DNA from: Bremerella sp. JC817
GTDB lineage: Bacteria; Planctomycetota; Planctomycetia; Pirellulales; Pirellulaceae
Assembly: GCF_040718835.1 (NCBI RefSeq)
Contig: NZ_JBFEFG010000259.1
Span: 124,001 to 188,000, forward strand
Length of the DNA stretch: 64,000 bases
Direction of reading: 5' to 3'
Made by a program: the position numbers and the translations under genes
Part shown: one piece after another, positions 54,497 through 62,453 of the stretch
How the letters are laid out: every line of letters begins with the position of its first letter
How positions within the stretch are numbered: position 1 is the stretch's first letter
Notes under the pieces: generated by a model
Told to the model about the DNA's origin: nothing
What the model saw: the letters and a program-made list of their open reading frames with translations, nothing else
Database searches by the model: none

Positions 54497-55432
54497 ATGA
54501 ACACCGATGAAGAACCAGAAAAAATTGCCGACGAGCCTGCTCCCGTTCAGCCCACCGCCTACCTGGTAACGGTGTCGCTCGCATTGATTGCTGTTCTGGC
54601 CTTACAGATCGGCTACTGTGCCCGGTTGGTTGTCGAGTTTCCGGTGTTGATCGGCATCGCCGGCTTCATCGTCTTGATCGCTGTGGGACTGCTGGTGGCG
54701 CAGTACCTGGCGACGTTTAGGCATTCGTCCATCGCCACCCTTGTCGCCATCGTTCTGGCACCCCTGCTGATAATTCATGGCCTTCCTTTGCTCATCTATC
54801 CGTTTACCCGCCAGTTCGCTGCGGCCTCCTTTTCTGTAATGGCGATCTTACAGTTGCTGGCTACCGGCCTGGCAATCATTTCATTGATGGTGAATGCCAA
54901 CTGGCTTTCCATTCTGTCGAAGGCACGCAAAGCGGGCGAACCTATCGGCCGAGTCAATGCGTTCACGCTGTACGAACTGCTGGGAATCACCGCCGTGCTG
55001 GCGCTAGTGGCATTTCCATTCGGCGGGGTCGGCAGCACCGTGCCGGGTCAATTGCCCGTTCAAGGGAGTGGGCTTTCGAAGAGCGAGGTTCCCTTCGACA
55101 CACCCATCGGGGCGACACAGATCCACTTCCTGAAACTTCCCAGCGGAGAGGTCGTTGCCGAGTGGATCGCCCACCCAGAAGACAACGAGCAATGGGTGAC
55201 GCAAATCGAACTCGATTCAAAGGCCCGCGATTTCGACTACCAGCAGGCAGCCCCCGCCAGTTCGGTTTCGCCGGTACCAGAGTCATACGATCCCCAATCC
55301 ATTCTGCAAGACCGAAACCTACACGGTGCCAACGTCGTGCGTTGGACGCTGGATGGCTATCGCCACGAAGTGCAGTGGGTCCCGGACGATCCAGAGCAGC
55401 GGACCTACTATCATCGGGAAGCGATCGATTGA
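54497..55432 (+). CDS. Membrane protein of a local paralogous family, with long extracytoplasmic C-terminus
   Basis: A 311-residue protein. Four helices (about 22-45, 50-70, 78-100, 110-135), then a polar loop (SILSKARKAGEPIGRVNAF) and a fifth helix in TLYELLGITAVLALVAFPFGG. The C-terminal ~130 residues are soluble (EVPFDTPIGATQIHFLKLPSG; WVTQIELDSKARDFDYQQA) and likely extracytoplasmic. Shares the QY.ATFRHSS motif and the FTLYELL block with the three genes downstream. Unknown function; I use ATG 54497 (GTG 54488 possible). Confidence 0.75.
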   Translation: MNTDEEPEKIADEPAPVQPTAYLVTVSLALIAVLALQIGYCARLVVEFPVLIGIAGFIVLIAVGLLVAQYLATFRHSSIATLVAIVLAPLLIIHGLPLLIYPFTRQFAAASFSVMAILQLLATGLAIISLMVNANWLSILSKARKAGEPIGRVNAFTLYELLGITAVLALVAFPFGGVGSTVPGQLPVQGSGLSKSEVPFDTPIGATQIHFLKLPSGEVVAEWIAHPEDNEQWVTQIELDSKARDFDYQQAAPASSVSPVPESYDPQSILQDRNLHGANVVRWTLDGYRHEVQWVPDDPEQRTYYHREAID

Positions 55433-55475
55433 CCAAATCCGCGACCGGTAAGCTTTCGCTTGCTAAGCTGGCGGC

Positions 55476-56048
55476 ATGCAATCTCCACGGCCCAACGTTC
55501 TCGAAATCGCTTTTGCGATCGGCACCATTCTTGGTTCGCTCTGGGTCGCAGGGGTCATGCTGGGCGCGACCTACTCGAGCGGACATTTGATTCACAATCG
55601 TCTCGAGTTAGCCACGCTCGTCCTTTGCAGCATTGTTGGGCCAGGCATGCTGGCTTGGCAGCAATATCGCTCGACTTTCCGCCAAAAAACCTCTGCCGCC
55701 CGCTTCTGCATGATCATGTCAGCACTGCTGACGATCATCAGCCTTGCTACAAGTTGCATCGGGCCATTCGGTATATTGATCGTCAATATTGCCCACTTTT
55801 TAGTGTTCGAGCACGACTCTCGCGTCGCTGAAGGTGCGATTCTAGTTCTCGTGCTACTTGCCTTCGTCTGCGATATCACCTGGTTCGTATTGAATGCACA
55901 ATGGTGGCAAAGCCTGAAAGCACGTGATGCAGCCGCCGATGCTAAAATCGGTCCGGCGTTCACGATCGTCGACGCGATCGCTTTGTTCGCCGGGATCTTG
56001 GTTGCACTGGCATTCGCGATCCAAAGAGTTCAATTGCAGGTGTCATGA
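55476..56048 (+). CDS. Membrane protein of the local paralogous family (short form)
   Basis: A 190-residue, five-helix membrane protein. QQYRSTFRQKTSAARF follows helix 2, as in the next gene (QQYRSTFRHDSSAAARI), and the last helix begins FTIVDAIALFAGILVALAF. It lacks the C-terminal soluble domain of its neighbours. Its stop overlaps the next ATG by 4 bp, so the two are translationally coupled. Confidence 0.75.
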   Translation: MQSPRPNVLEIAFAIGTILGSLWVAGVMLGATYSSGHLIHNRLELATLVLCSIVGPGMLAWQQYRSTFRQKTSAARFCMIMSALLTIISLATSCIGPFGILIVNIAHFLVFEHDSRVAEGAILVLVLLAFVCDITWFVLNAQWWQSLKARDAAADAKIGPAFTIVDAIALFAGILVALAFAIQRVQLQVS

Positions 56049-56926
56049 ACGAAACCCAGCCCATCGCTCCCATTCCCTCGGCACCGAGACCTGGCTTCGT
56101 TCAGGTATCGGCCGCGCTGATAACCATCGGCGCGGCGGCGGCTACGATCGGTATCATGCTGCCAGGGCTGATCTATTGGGAGGTCTGCTTTACGGCGGGC
56201 TCGGTGCTATTCGTTCCGCCTGCCTTGTACTTCCTTTATCAACAATACCGCTCGACCTTTCGCCATGACTCTAGCGCAGCCGCGAGGATTCTGGCGATGT
56301 GCGTCGCCGCCGCTTGTCTGGTGCTGGTGGTCACGCAGACGCTTGGCTTTGCGGAACTGAGATCAAGCCAATCGCCGCTTATGGTTGTGGCCGTAGTGCT
56401 CGCGATCGATCTTACCGTGCTGGTGGTGATTGTTTCGCATTGGCGTTGGTACCACCAGCTTCGAGCCGCAAACGCGGAAGGGTATTGGCCGGCCGCTTCG
56501 GGAAGCTTCAGCTTGAAAGAACTTCTACTGGCGTTTGGCGTGCTGGCCGTCGTGCTGGGGATCGGTATCCCACTGACCAAGCCGAACGAGGGAATCCGAG
56601 TCAATCCGCAGCAAACGCCCCTGGGGCTGCCCTCTGGTGCCCGGGAGGTGACGTATCGGCGAACTTCGTACACGATTCGATATCAATGCCACCTCGATGA
56701 AGCGTCGTTCCTTGCCTGGCAGGCCAAACGCGACGACTGGGAATTCGAGCCCATCTCGCAAGCATCGCTTAAGATTCTCTCGGAAGACCCGGCCACGCCG
56801 CTGGCGCTGGTCCCGCACATCGTCCAGAGCGGCTGGGTATACCATTGGCATGTCGAAGACCAAGGCCTTACCATCACCTACGACCGCGACGAGGAACGGC
56901 TGTTTTATTATTCTCATAGCCGGTAG
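56045..56926 (+). CDS. Membrane protein of the local paralogous family (long form)
   Basis: A 293-residue protein with four N-terminal helices, a polar loop containing GSFSLKELLLAFGVLAVVLG (fifth helix), and a ~120-residue soluble tail (YRRTSYTIRYQCHLDEASFLAWQ; HWHVEDQGLTITYDRDEERL). The tail differs from that of the 54497 gene, so the family varies mainly outside the membrane. Overlaps the preceding gene by 4 bp. Confidence 0.75.
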   Translation: MNETQPIAPIPSAPRPGFVQVSAALITIGAAAATIGIMLPGLIYWEVCFTAGSVLFVPPALYFLYQQYRSTFRHDSSAAARILAMCVAAACLVLVVTQTLGFAELRSSQSPLMVVAVVLAIDLTVLVVIVSHWRWYHQLRAANAEGYWPAASGSFSLKELLLAFGVLAVVLGIGIPLTKPNEGIRVNPQQTPLGLPSGAREVTYRRTSYTIRYQCHLDEASFLAWQAKRDDWEFEPISQASLKILSEDPATPLALVPHIVQSGWVYHWHVEDQGLTITYDRDEERLFYYSHSR

Positions 56927-57025
56927 GGGTTCGCCGCGGAATCGTTTGCCCGCCGAGCCCAGGGAATTGATTTCCAGGGGCCGCTTCAGTACAACGATGC
57001 CATTCCTCTTTTCGCGAGGCTAACG

Positions 57026-58150
57026 ATGACCTGGCCGCAATTCCACGTCAAAATGGTTGGCAATTGGATTCGCCAAGCACTGCTTCTGGGCATGCTTGTA
57101 CTTTTGGGTTGTGGAGAAAGTGGTATGTCGCAGCAAGATCCGATGGAAGAGTTTGTGCTCAGCACGCAAAGCCAGACGAAGGCTCGTGCCGAAGCGGTCT
57201 TGTCTCTGCAAGGGAGCGAGGATGTCAGCCATCTGCTCCAGCCGATCGATCTGCCGGATCTGGAAAGCAACCAGAGTGAAGAGGCCGAGTACGCTCCGAA
57301 CCCAGCCGTCGAATGGGTCATCGAAATCGAGTTCACCGAGCTCGAGCAGATCTCGGTTGCCCAATTGAAGGAAATCTTCGACGGAACGTTCGACCAAGGA
57401 GAAGGACGTCCCACAATCTTCGGCAAAGATGCCCAGACCAATCAATGGACCTACGCAATTGCCGCCGACGGGCCTGAATCGGTCACGGCGGTTCAACTTG
57501 CCTGGGATTATTTCCAGGCCTGGAAAGGGCCCGAGTCGATCTGTAATGAACTCGGCTTCCAGAAACGCCTGGACGCGACCAGCGCAGTCTTGCAGGAACA
57601 TTCCATCGCTGCCAACATCACGCCAAGCCGCCTGCCGAAGGAAGCTTTTGCCCGGACCGAAGAGCTGGCCGTATTGCCGGAAGATTACGACAAGTACTTC
57701 ATCATCCAACTCCAGGCGCCCGAAGGAACGGTCTTCGAGGGACGCGACATCTGGGACGTGATGCACTGCCTGGGGCTGATCTGGGGCGACATGGACTGCT
57801 TCCACTGGGACAACCCCAGCGGAATCGGCGACGACTATTTCTTCAGTGTCGAAAGCACCACGCCGCCAGGGTTCTTCCTGCCAGAGCAAATCGCTGCCGG
57901 CGAACTGCAAACCGAGGACCTCATCTTCTTGTTCAGCATTCCTCGCTCGGCCGCCCCGCTCGAGGTGATTTCACGAATGGACAAGGCGGCCCACTACGCC
58001 CAGAAGCGACTTGGCGGCACGATTCATTACCAGGTGGGGGAAGACCGGATGTCTCTGGAAAATGCCACGAACGAGGTTCGCCAAATGGCAGACATCCTGA
58101 CCGAGAATGGCTTCCAGCCAGGAAGCGACAGTGCCCTGCAACTGTTCTAA
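57026..58150 (+). CDS. Lipoprotein with ZipA C-terminal-like (FtsZ-binding-like) domain
   Basis: A 374-residue predicted lipoprotein: signal peptide with lipobox LVLLGCGES (Cys 29), acidic spacer, an N-terminal domain (~92-220) and a C-terminal domain (~224-360). The latter follows the order of the E. coli ZipA FtsZ-binding domain: YFIIQLQAPEGTVFEGRDIW, CLGLIWGDMDCFHWDN (ZipA has AGFIFGDMNIYHR), YFFSVESTTPPGFFLPEQ (ZipA: LFSLANMVKPGTFDPE), LIFLFSIPRSAAPLEV and MDKAAHYAQKRLGGTI (ZipA: LQSAQHIADEVGGVV). In ZipA this fold binds the FtsZ tail; planctomycetes mostly lack FtsZ, so the partner here must differ. ATG 57026 has GAGG; ATG 57053 is an alternative. Confidence 0.75.
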   Translation: MTWPQFHVKMVGNWIRQALLLGMLVLLGCGESGMSQQDPMEEFVLSTQSQTKARAEAVLSLQGSEDVSHLLQPIDLPDLESNQSEEAEYAPNPAVEWVIEIEFTELEQISVAQLKEIFDGTFDQGEGRPTIFGKDAQTNQWTYAIAADGPESVTAVQLAWDYFQAWKGPESICNELGFQKRLDATSAVLQEHSIAANITPSRLPKEAFARTEELAVLPEDYDKYFIIQLQAPEGTVFEGRDIWDVMHCLGLIWGDMDCFHWDNPSGIGDDYFFSVESTTPPGFFLPEQIAAGELQTEDLIFLFSIPRSAAPLEVISRMDKAAHYAQKRLGGTIHYQVGEDRMSLENATNEVRQMADILTENGFQPGSDSALQLF

Positions 58151-58218
58151 AACTGGCTGATCGTCAGGGCCCCCACCTCGGACGATCAGCCGACCCTCAT
58201 CCAATTCGACGAACCGCC

Positions 58219-58770
58219 ATGATGAGCGAAATACCATTCCCGCGGCCTCATGCCTGGCAGATTGTCGTGCTGACGATCGCCATGCTGGCCGCGTTGGTAG
58301 TCGTTGGCTTTATTCTGCAACGCCTGCCAGTCCTCCGTGAAATGAATTGGATGGTCGCGTGTGGTATCCTGGTACTGGCGATCTTCTACGTCCTTTCGCA
58401 ATATAATGCGATCGTTCGCAGCAACTTCGACACGACCTGTTTCGCCATGGGTATTTGCATCCTGACATCGTTGCTGACAGGGATCTATTGCGGCGGGGCG
58501 TTGCTGACATATCTGACCGGCTGGTCGCAGCACATCGAGCCCGGTTTCGTCCGGCTGTTAATCGCGATGTTCGCGTACCTCTGCATTTCGACAGCGGCAC
58601 TCTTGGCGAACTTTTATTGGAAGCAAACGCTCTTCAATGCTATGGCGCTGAAACGGAAACCGCCGGAGAGCCCCAAGCTAACGCTACTAGACCTGATGAT
58701 GAAGGTCCTGGCGATCTGTGTCGTGCTGGGCGTTTGGAACCTGGCTCGCCTCCTAGAGAAATCGCACTAG
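58219..58770 (+). CDS. Membrane protein of the local paralogous family (short form)
   Basis: A 183-residue protein with four helices (about 16-35, 45-62, 75-100, 112-130) plus a final one in LTLLDLMMKVLAICVVLGVW. VLSQYNAIVRSNFDT corresponds to the QYRSTFR motif of the other members. It follows the ZipA-like lipoprotein by 68 bp on the same strand and faces smc (20 bp between stops). Confidence 0.75.
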   Translation: MMSEIPFPRPHAWQIVVLTIAMLAALVVVGFILQRLPVLREMNWMVACGILVLAIFYVLSQYNAIVRSNFDTTCFAMGICILTSLLTGIYCGGALLTYLTGWSQHIEPGFVRLLIAMFAYLCISTAALLANFYWKQTLFNAMALKRKPPESPKLTLLDLMMKVLAICVVLGVWNLARLLEKSH

Positions 58771-58790
58771 CCGCTTTGGTTCGGCTGGTT

Positions 58791-61700
58791 CTAAGCGACG
58801 GAGACATCGCCGTCGCCTGTTTCATTGACGTCGTCGAAGCGGACGCTCACTCGTTTCGAGATGCCTGATTCCTGCATCGTCACGCCATGCAGCGTGGTCG
58901 CAGCGGCCATCGTGGCTTTCGAGTGGCTGACGATCACGAAGCGGGTCCAATCGAGGAACCCGTTCAGCACGTCGACGAAGCGGCCAATGTTCGCTTCGTC
59001 CAATGGACCGTCGACTTCGTCCAGAATACAGAACGGGCTCGGACGGAACTGGAAGATCGCCAGCAGCAACGTCACCGCCGTCAGGGCACGTTCACCACCG
59101 GAGAGCAGCGAGATGTTCAGCGAGCTCTTCCCAGGTGGAGTAGCGATCACGTCGATCCCCGCTTCCAGGATATCGACCCCTTCTTCAATGATGATGTCGG
59201 CAGACCCACCACCAAACACGCGGCGGAACATGACCTGGAAGTTGCTGCGAACGGTCTCCAGCGTTTCTTCGAATAGCCGACGACTGTCGACGTTGATCTT
59301 GCTGATGATGCGTTCGAGCGACTCTTTCGCTTCGGTCAGATCTTTTAACTGACCATCGAGTTGTTCGAAACGTGTCTGAAACTCGTCCAGCTCTTGCAGG
59401 GCCTGCATGTTGACCGAACCAATGTTGCTGATCTTCCGTCGCAGATCGGCGATCTCTTCGTCGATGGCGGCTCGATCGCCAGGCAGTTCGACCGCTTCAA
59501 GATCGAGTTCCGTCTCGGAGATTTCAATCCCGTAGTCATCGCGAAGGCGTCGTTCGAGCGTGCCTCGTTCGTGCCGCAGATCGGTGAAGGCCAGCTCTTT
59601 GCGGTGCAATTGATCGTCAGCCGTGCGTTGTTTCTGCCGGGCATCGACCAGCCTGCTGGTATGTTCTGCCTTCTCTTTTTCCAGTTGCTTGCGAACCGAG
59701 CGTTCGGTCGCCAACGTTTCCTGCGATTCGTTCAGCATGAGCATGGCCGAAGCGTACTCGCTGGTAGCTCGCAAGATTTCCAACTGCTGGTTCTCGATCT
59801 TCTTGCGGTTCTGTTCGATCGAACCATGGATCTCGTCGATCGCCTGCGTACGCTCGGCCAGGTTCTCTTGCAGACGCTGGCTGGTTGCCTCGTGCGACTC
59901 GACTTGCTGTTCGGCTCGGGCCAGCTCGACCTTCAAGCCGGTGATCTGGCTACGGCTATCGCTGAGGCTCGCTTCCAGTTCGCCCAGAATTTGCGTGAGT
60001 TGTTCGCTGTTGGTTTCCAACTCGGCAATGGTCTGACGGGTCGAAGCGAGTTCGACTTCCTGCTGCTCGAGCTGCTTCGAATCGTTCTCGACGCGGGTCT
60101 CGATGGTTTGGCGCTGCTCCAGGCGTTTCGACAGCTCCGAGTCGGCGTCAGCAATCCGCGATTCGAGCCGCTGCTTGACGAGGCGATGCTCCGTCAACAC
60201 CGACGACGCCTGCTGCTGCTGGCCGACCAGTTCTTCCAACGATTGACGCTGCTGCGACACTGTATTTTGCAAGTCGGTCAGCGAAGCGAGTTTCTTTTCG
60301 TGGGCTTCTTCCAGCTTCTCGACTTCGTTCCGCAGCGCTCGCAGTTCACTGCGTCGCGAAATGATACCACCCACGTTCGTCGTTGGGCCGGCATAAACGC
60401 GGCCGTCCGCTTCCAACATTTCGCCGTCGCGGGTTACAAACCGCAGCGGCTGCTGGTAACGCTTTCGCAGTTGCAAGGCACTGCGGGCATTGTCGACAAA
60501 CCAGATGCCACCCAGCAGGAACGAAGCGACCGGCTGAAACTCTTCTTCCGCTTCAACAAAGTCGAGAGCACTGCCCAGCACGCCTGGCTCGTCGCGAAGA
60601 CCTTCCGGTTCTTCGATGGCCTGGGTAGGCAGTGCCTGCAGATCGAGCAGACCGACACGGCCTGGGAAGATCACTTCGCGTTCGAGTACCTGTTGCAGCA
60701 GGTCGCCACTTTCGAGCAGCACCAACTGGGCCGAATCGGCTAGGGCGATTTCGATTAAGCGGGCATATTCGACATCGACACGCACCACGTCCGCCACCAA
60801 ACCGATGACCGACTGAAACAGCGGCAAGCGTTCGACGCGGGCCCGGGAAAGGACTTCCTTGACGCCGGAGTTCACCCCTTCGCTGGTCCGCTCCAGTTCG
60901 TCGAGCACCGAGGCTCGTTCGGCAGCGACCGCGCGGCGACGCGACAAGGCATCCAAGTCGGCCTGAATATCGGCCGCTTCTTGTTCTTTCTGCCGCAGCA
61001 AGCCTTTCGCATCGGTGACGTCGGCCTGAGCGGTCGACAGGTGTTCGACCAGGCCTCCCTCGTCCTCGGTCAATTGCTCCAGTTCGCTGCGATGTTCCTC
61101 CAGGCGAACTTCGTCTCGTTCGATCGCCTTCTCGATGCCTTCCAGCTGATTGCGGTCCGACTCGATACGAGCCTTGACCGCGCCCAGGGCATTGTCGAGC
61201 GTCGAAACGTGACGCAGCAGTTCCAGGTGCTGCTGACGATTAGCTTCACCTTGTTCCCGCTTGGCTTCGATTTCGGTCTGAACTTCAAGCGTCGCCGCTT
61301 CCACGCTTTCCAGGTCGGCCGAGACCACGTCGCGCTGCGTACGCGATTTGGCCAGATACTGCTTCGAGGCAGCCAGTTCGGTCGACAGCGTCCGAAGGGA
61401 GGCGATGTTGCGAACCAGGTTCAGCGAGAGATGGCCCGACTCCTGCTCCAGATCGATCAGTAGACGGTACTGCATACCGGAGGCAGAATGAATCGTCGCG
61501 AGCCGTTGTGACAGGCGGGCATGCTGTTCTTCTTTTTCGGCCAGGGCACTTTGCAGTTCAAAGAGCCGGGCCTCGGAGCCTTCCAAGCCCGCTTCTGCCG
61601 TGGCGATAATCTCTTGGGCGCTGGCTTGCTGCTTCCGGAGATCTTCCAGCTCGCTGGAGTATTGATCGACGCGAACCGAAAGGCTGTTCCAGTCCTGCAT

Positions 61701-62393
61701 CCCGACGACGGTTCGCAGCAGCTGAAGCCGCTCGGTGTATTCGCGATATTTTTGAGCCTTGCCGGCCTGGGCTTTGATGCTGCGATACCGCGAGCCGACT
61801 TCTTCGACGATGTCGGAGAGGCGAACCAGGTTTTGCTCGACACGTTCCAGCCGCCGCTGGGTTTCGATCTTCTTCGCTTTGAAGCGGCTGATACCGGCTG
61901 CCTCTTCAAACACGGCGCGGCGATCGCGGGGCGAAGCCTGAAGCAGCGTATCGACTTTTCCCTGTTCGATAATACTGTAGGCGTCGGTGCCAATCCCGGT
62001 GCCGCGGCAAAGGTCTTTCACATCGCGGAGGCGGCACGGATGGCGATTGATCAGATACTCGCCTTCGCCACTCCGAAACACACGCCGGGTGACGTGGACT
62101 TCGGGGGCGTCGATCGGCAGAGTTCCCTCGGAATTATCGAACACGATGGTCGCCTCGGCGGCGTTCATCGGTTTGCGTCCATGGGCGGCCGAGCCCTTGA
62201 AGATGACGTCGGCCATTTCCTTACCACGCAGGCTCTTGGCACTTTGCTCGCCAAGAACCCACTTGATGGCGTCGACAATGTTCGATTTGCCGGAACCATT
62301 GGGGCCGACAACCACCGTGATTCCCTCAGGGAATTCCAGGCGAGTCTTGTCGGCAAAACTCTTAAAGCCGTGAAGCTCTAAGGCTTTCAGCAT
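58791..62393 (-). CDS. smc: Chromosome segregation protein SMC
   Basis: A 1200-residue SMC ATPase that organises the chromosome with ScpA/ScpB. N-terminal head: GPNGSGKSNIVDAIKWVLGE (Walker A, 30-38) and the LRGKEMADVIFKGS segment. Two ~320-residue coiled coils flank a hinge (around residues 500-680; FVTRDGEMLEADGRVYAGPTT is hinge-like sequence). The C-terminal head has the signature LLSGGERALTAVTLLLAIF, Walker B PFCILDEVDGPLDEAN and the D-loop/H-motif (FVIVSHSKATM). Length is normal. ATG 62393. scpA/scpB are not in this window. Confidence 0.97.
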   Translation of the reverse strand: MLKALELHGFKSFADKTRLEFPEGITVVVGPNGSGKSNIVDAIKWVLGEQSAKSLRGKEMADVIFKGSAAHGRKPMNAAEATIVFDNSEGTLPIDAPEVHVTRRVFRSGEGEYLINRHPCRLRDVKDLCRGTGIGTDAYSIIEQGKVDTLLQASPRDRRAVFEEAAGISRFKAKKIETQRRLERVEQNLVRLSDIVEEVGSRYRSIKAQAGKAQKYREYTERLQLLRTVVGMQDWNSLSVRVDQYSSELEDLRKQQASAQEIIATAEAGLEGSEARLFELQSALAEKEEQHARLSQRLATIHSASGMQYRLLIDLEQESGHLSLNLVRNIASLRTLSTELAASKQYLAKSRTQRDVVSADLESVEAATLEVQTEIEAKREQGEANRQQHLELLRHVSTLDNALGAVKARIESDRNQLEGIEKAIERDEVRLEEHRSELEQLTEDEGGLVEHLSTAQADVTDAKGLLRQKEQEAADIQADLDALSRRRAVAAERASVLDELERTSEGVNSGVKEVLSRARVERLPLFQSVIGLVADVVRVDVEYARLIEIALADSAQLVLLESGDLLQQVLEREVIFPGRVGLLDLQALPTQAIEEPEGLRDEPGVLGSALDFVEAEEEFQPVASFLLGGIWFVDNARSALQLRKRYQQPLRFVTRDGEMLEADGRVYAGPTTNVGGIISRRSELRALRNEVEKLEEAHEKKLASLTDLQNTVSQQRQSLEELVGQQQQASSVLTEHRLVKQRLESRIADADSELSKRLEQRQTIETRVENDSKQLEQQEVELASTRQTIAELETNSEQLTQILGELEASLSDSRSQITGLKVELARAEQQVESHEATSQRLQENLAERTQAIDEIHGSIEQNRKKIENQQLEILRATSEYASAMLMLNESQETLATERSVRKQLEKEKAEHTSRLVDARQKQRTADDQLHRKELAFTDLRHERGTLERRLRDDYGIEISETELDLEAVELPGDRAAIDEEIADLRRKISNIGSVNMQALQELDEFQTRFEQLDGQLKDLTEAKESLERIISKINVDSRRLFEETLETVRSNFQVMFRRVFGGGSADIIIEEGVDILEAGIDVIATPPGKSSLNISLLSGGERALTAVTLLLAIFQFRPSPFCILDEVDGPLDEANIGRFVDVLNGFLDWTRFVIVSHSKATMAAATTLHGVTMQESGISKRVSVRFDDVNETGDGDVSVA

Positions 62394-62453
62394 GGTCGGC
62401 TCCGAACCGGCGACGGATTAATAGGACACCAAGGGCAAACATACCAGCGTCCT

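Noticed and set aside
54196..54510. 104-codon plus frame ahead of the membrane-protein cluster
   Set aside because: Overlaps the start of the next gene in another frame and lacks structure; composition looks non-coding.
59361..60743. 460-codon plus-strand frame opposite smc
   Set aside because: Shadow of the coiled-coil codons (Leu/Phe/Gln-rich because antisense of Glu/Lys/Leu heptads).
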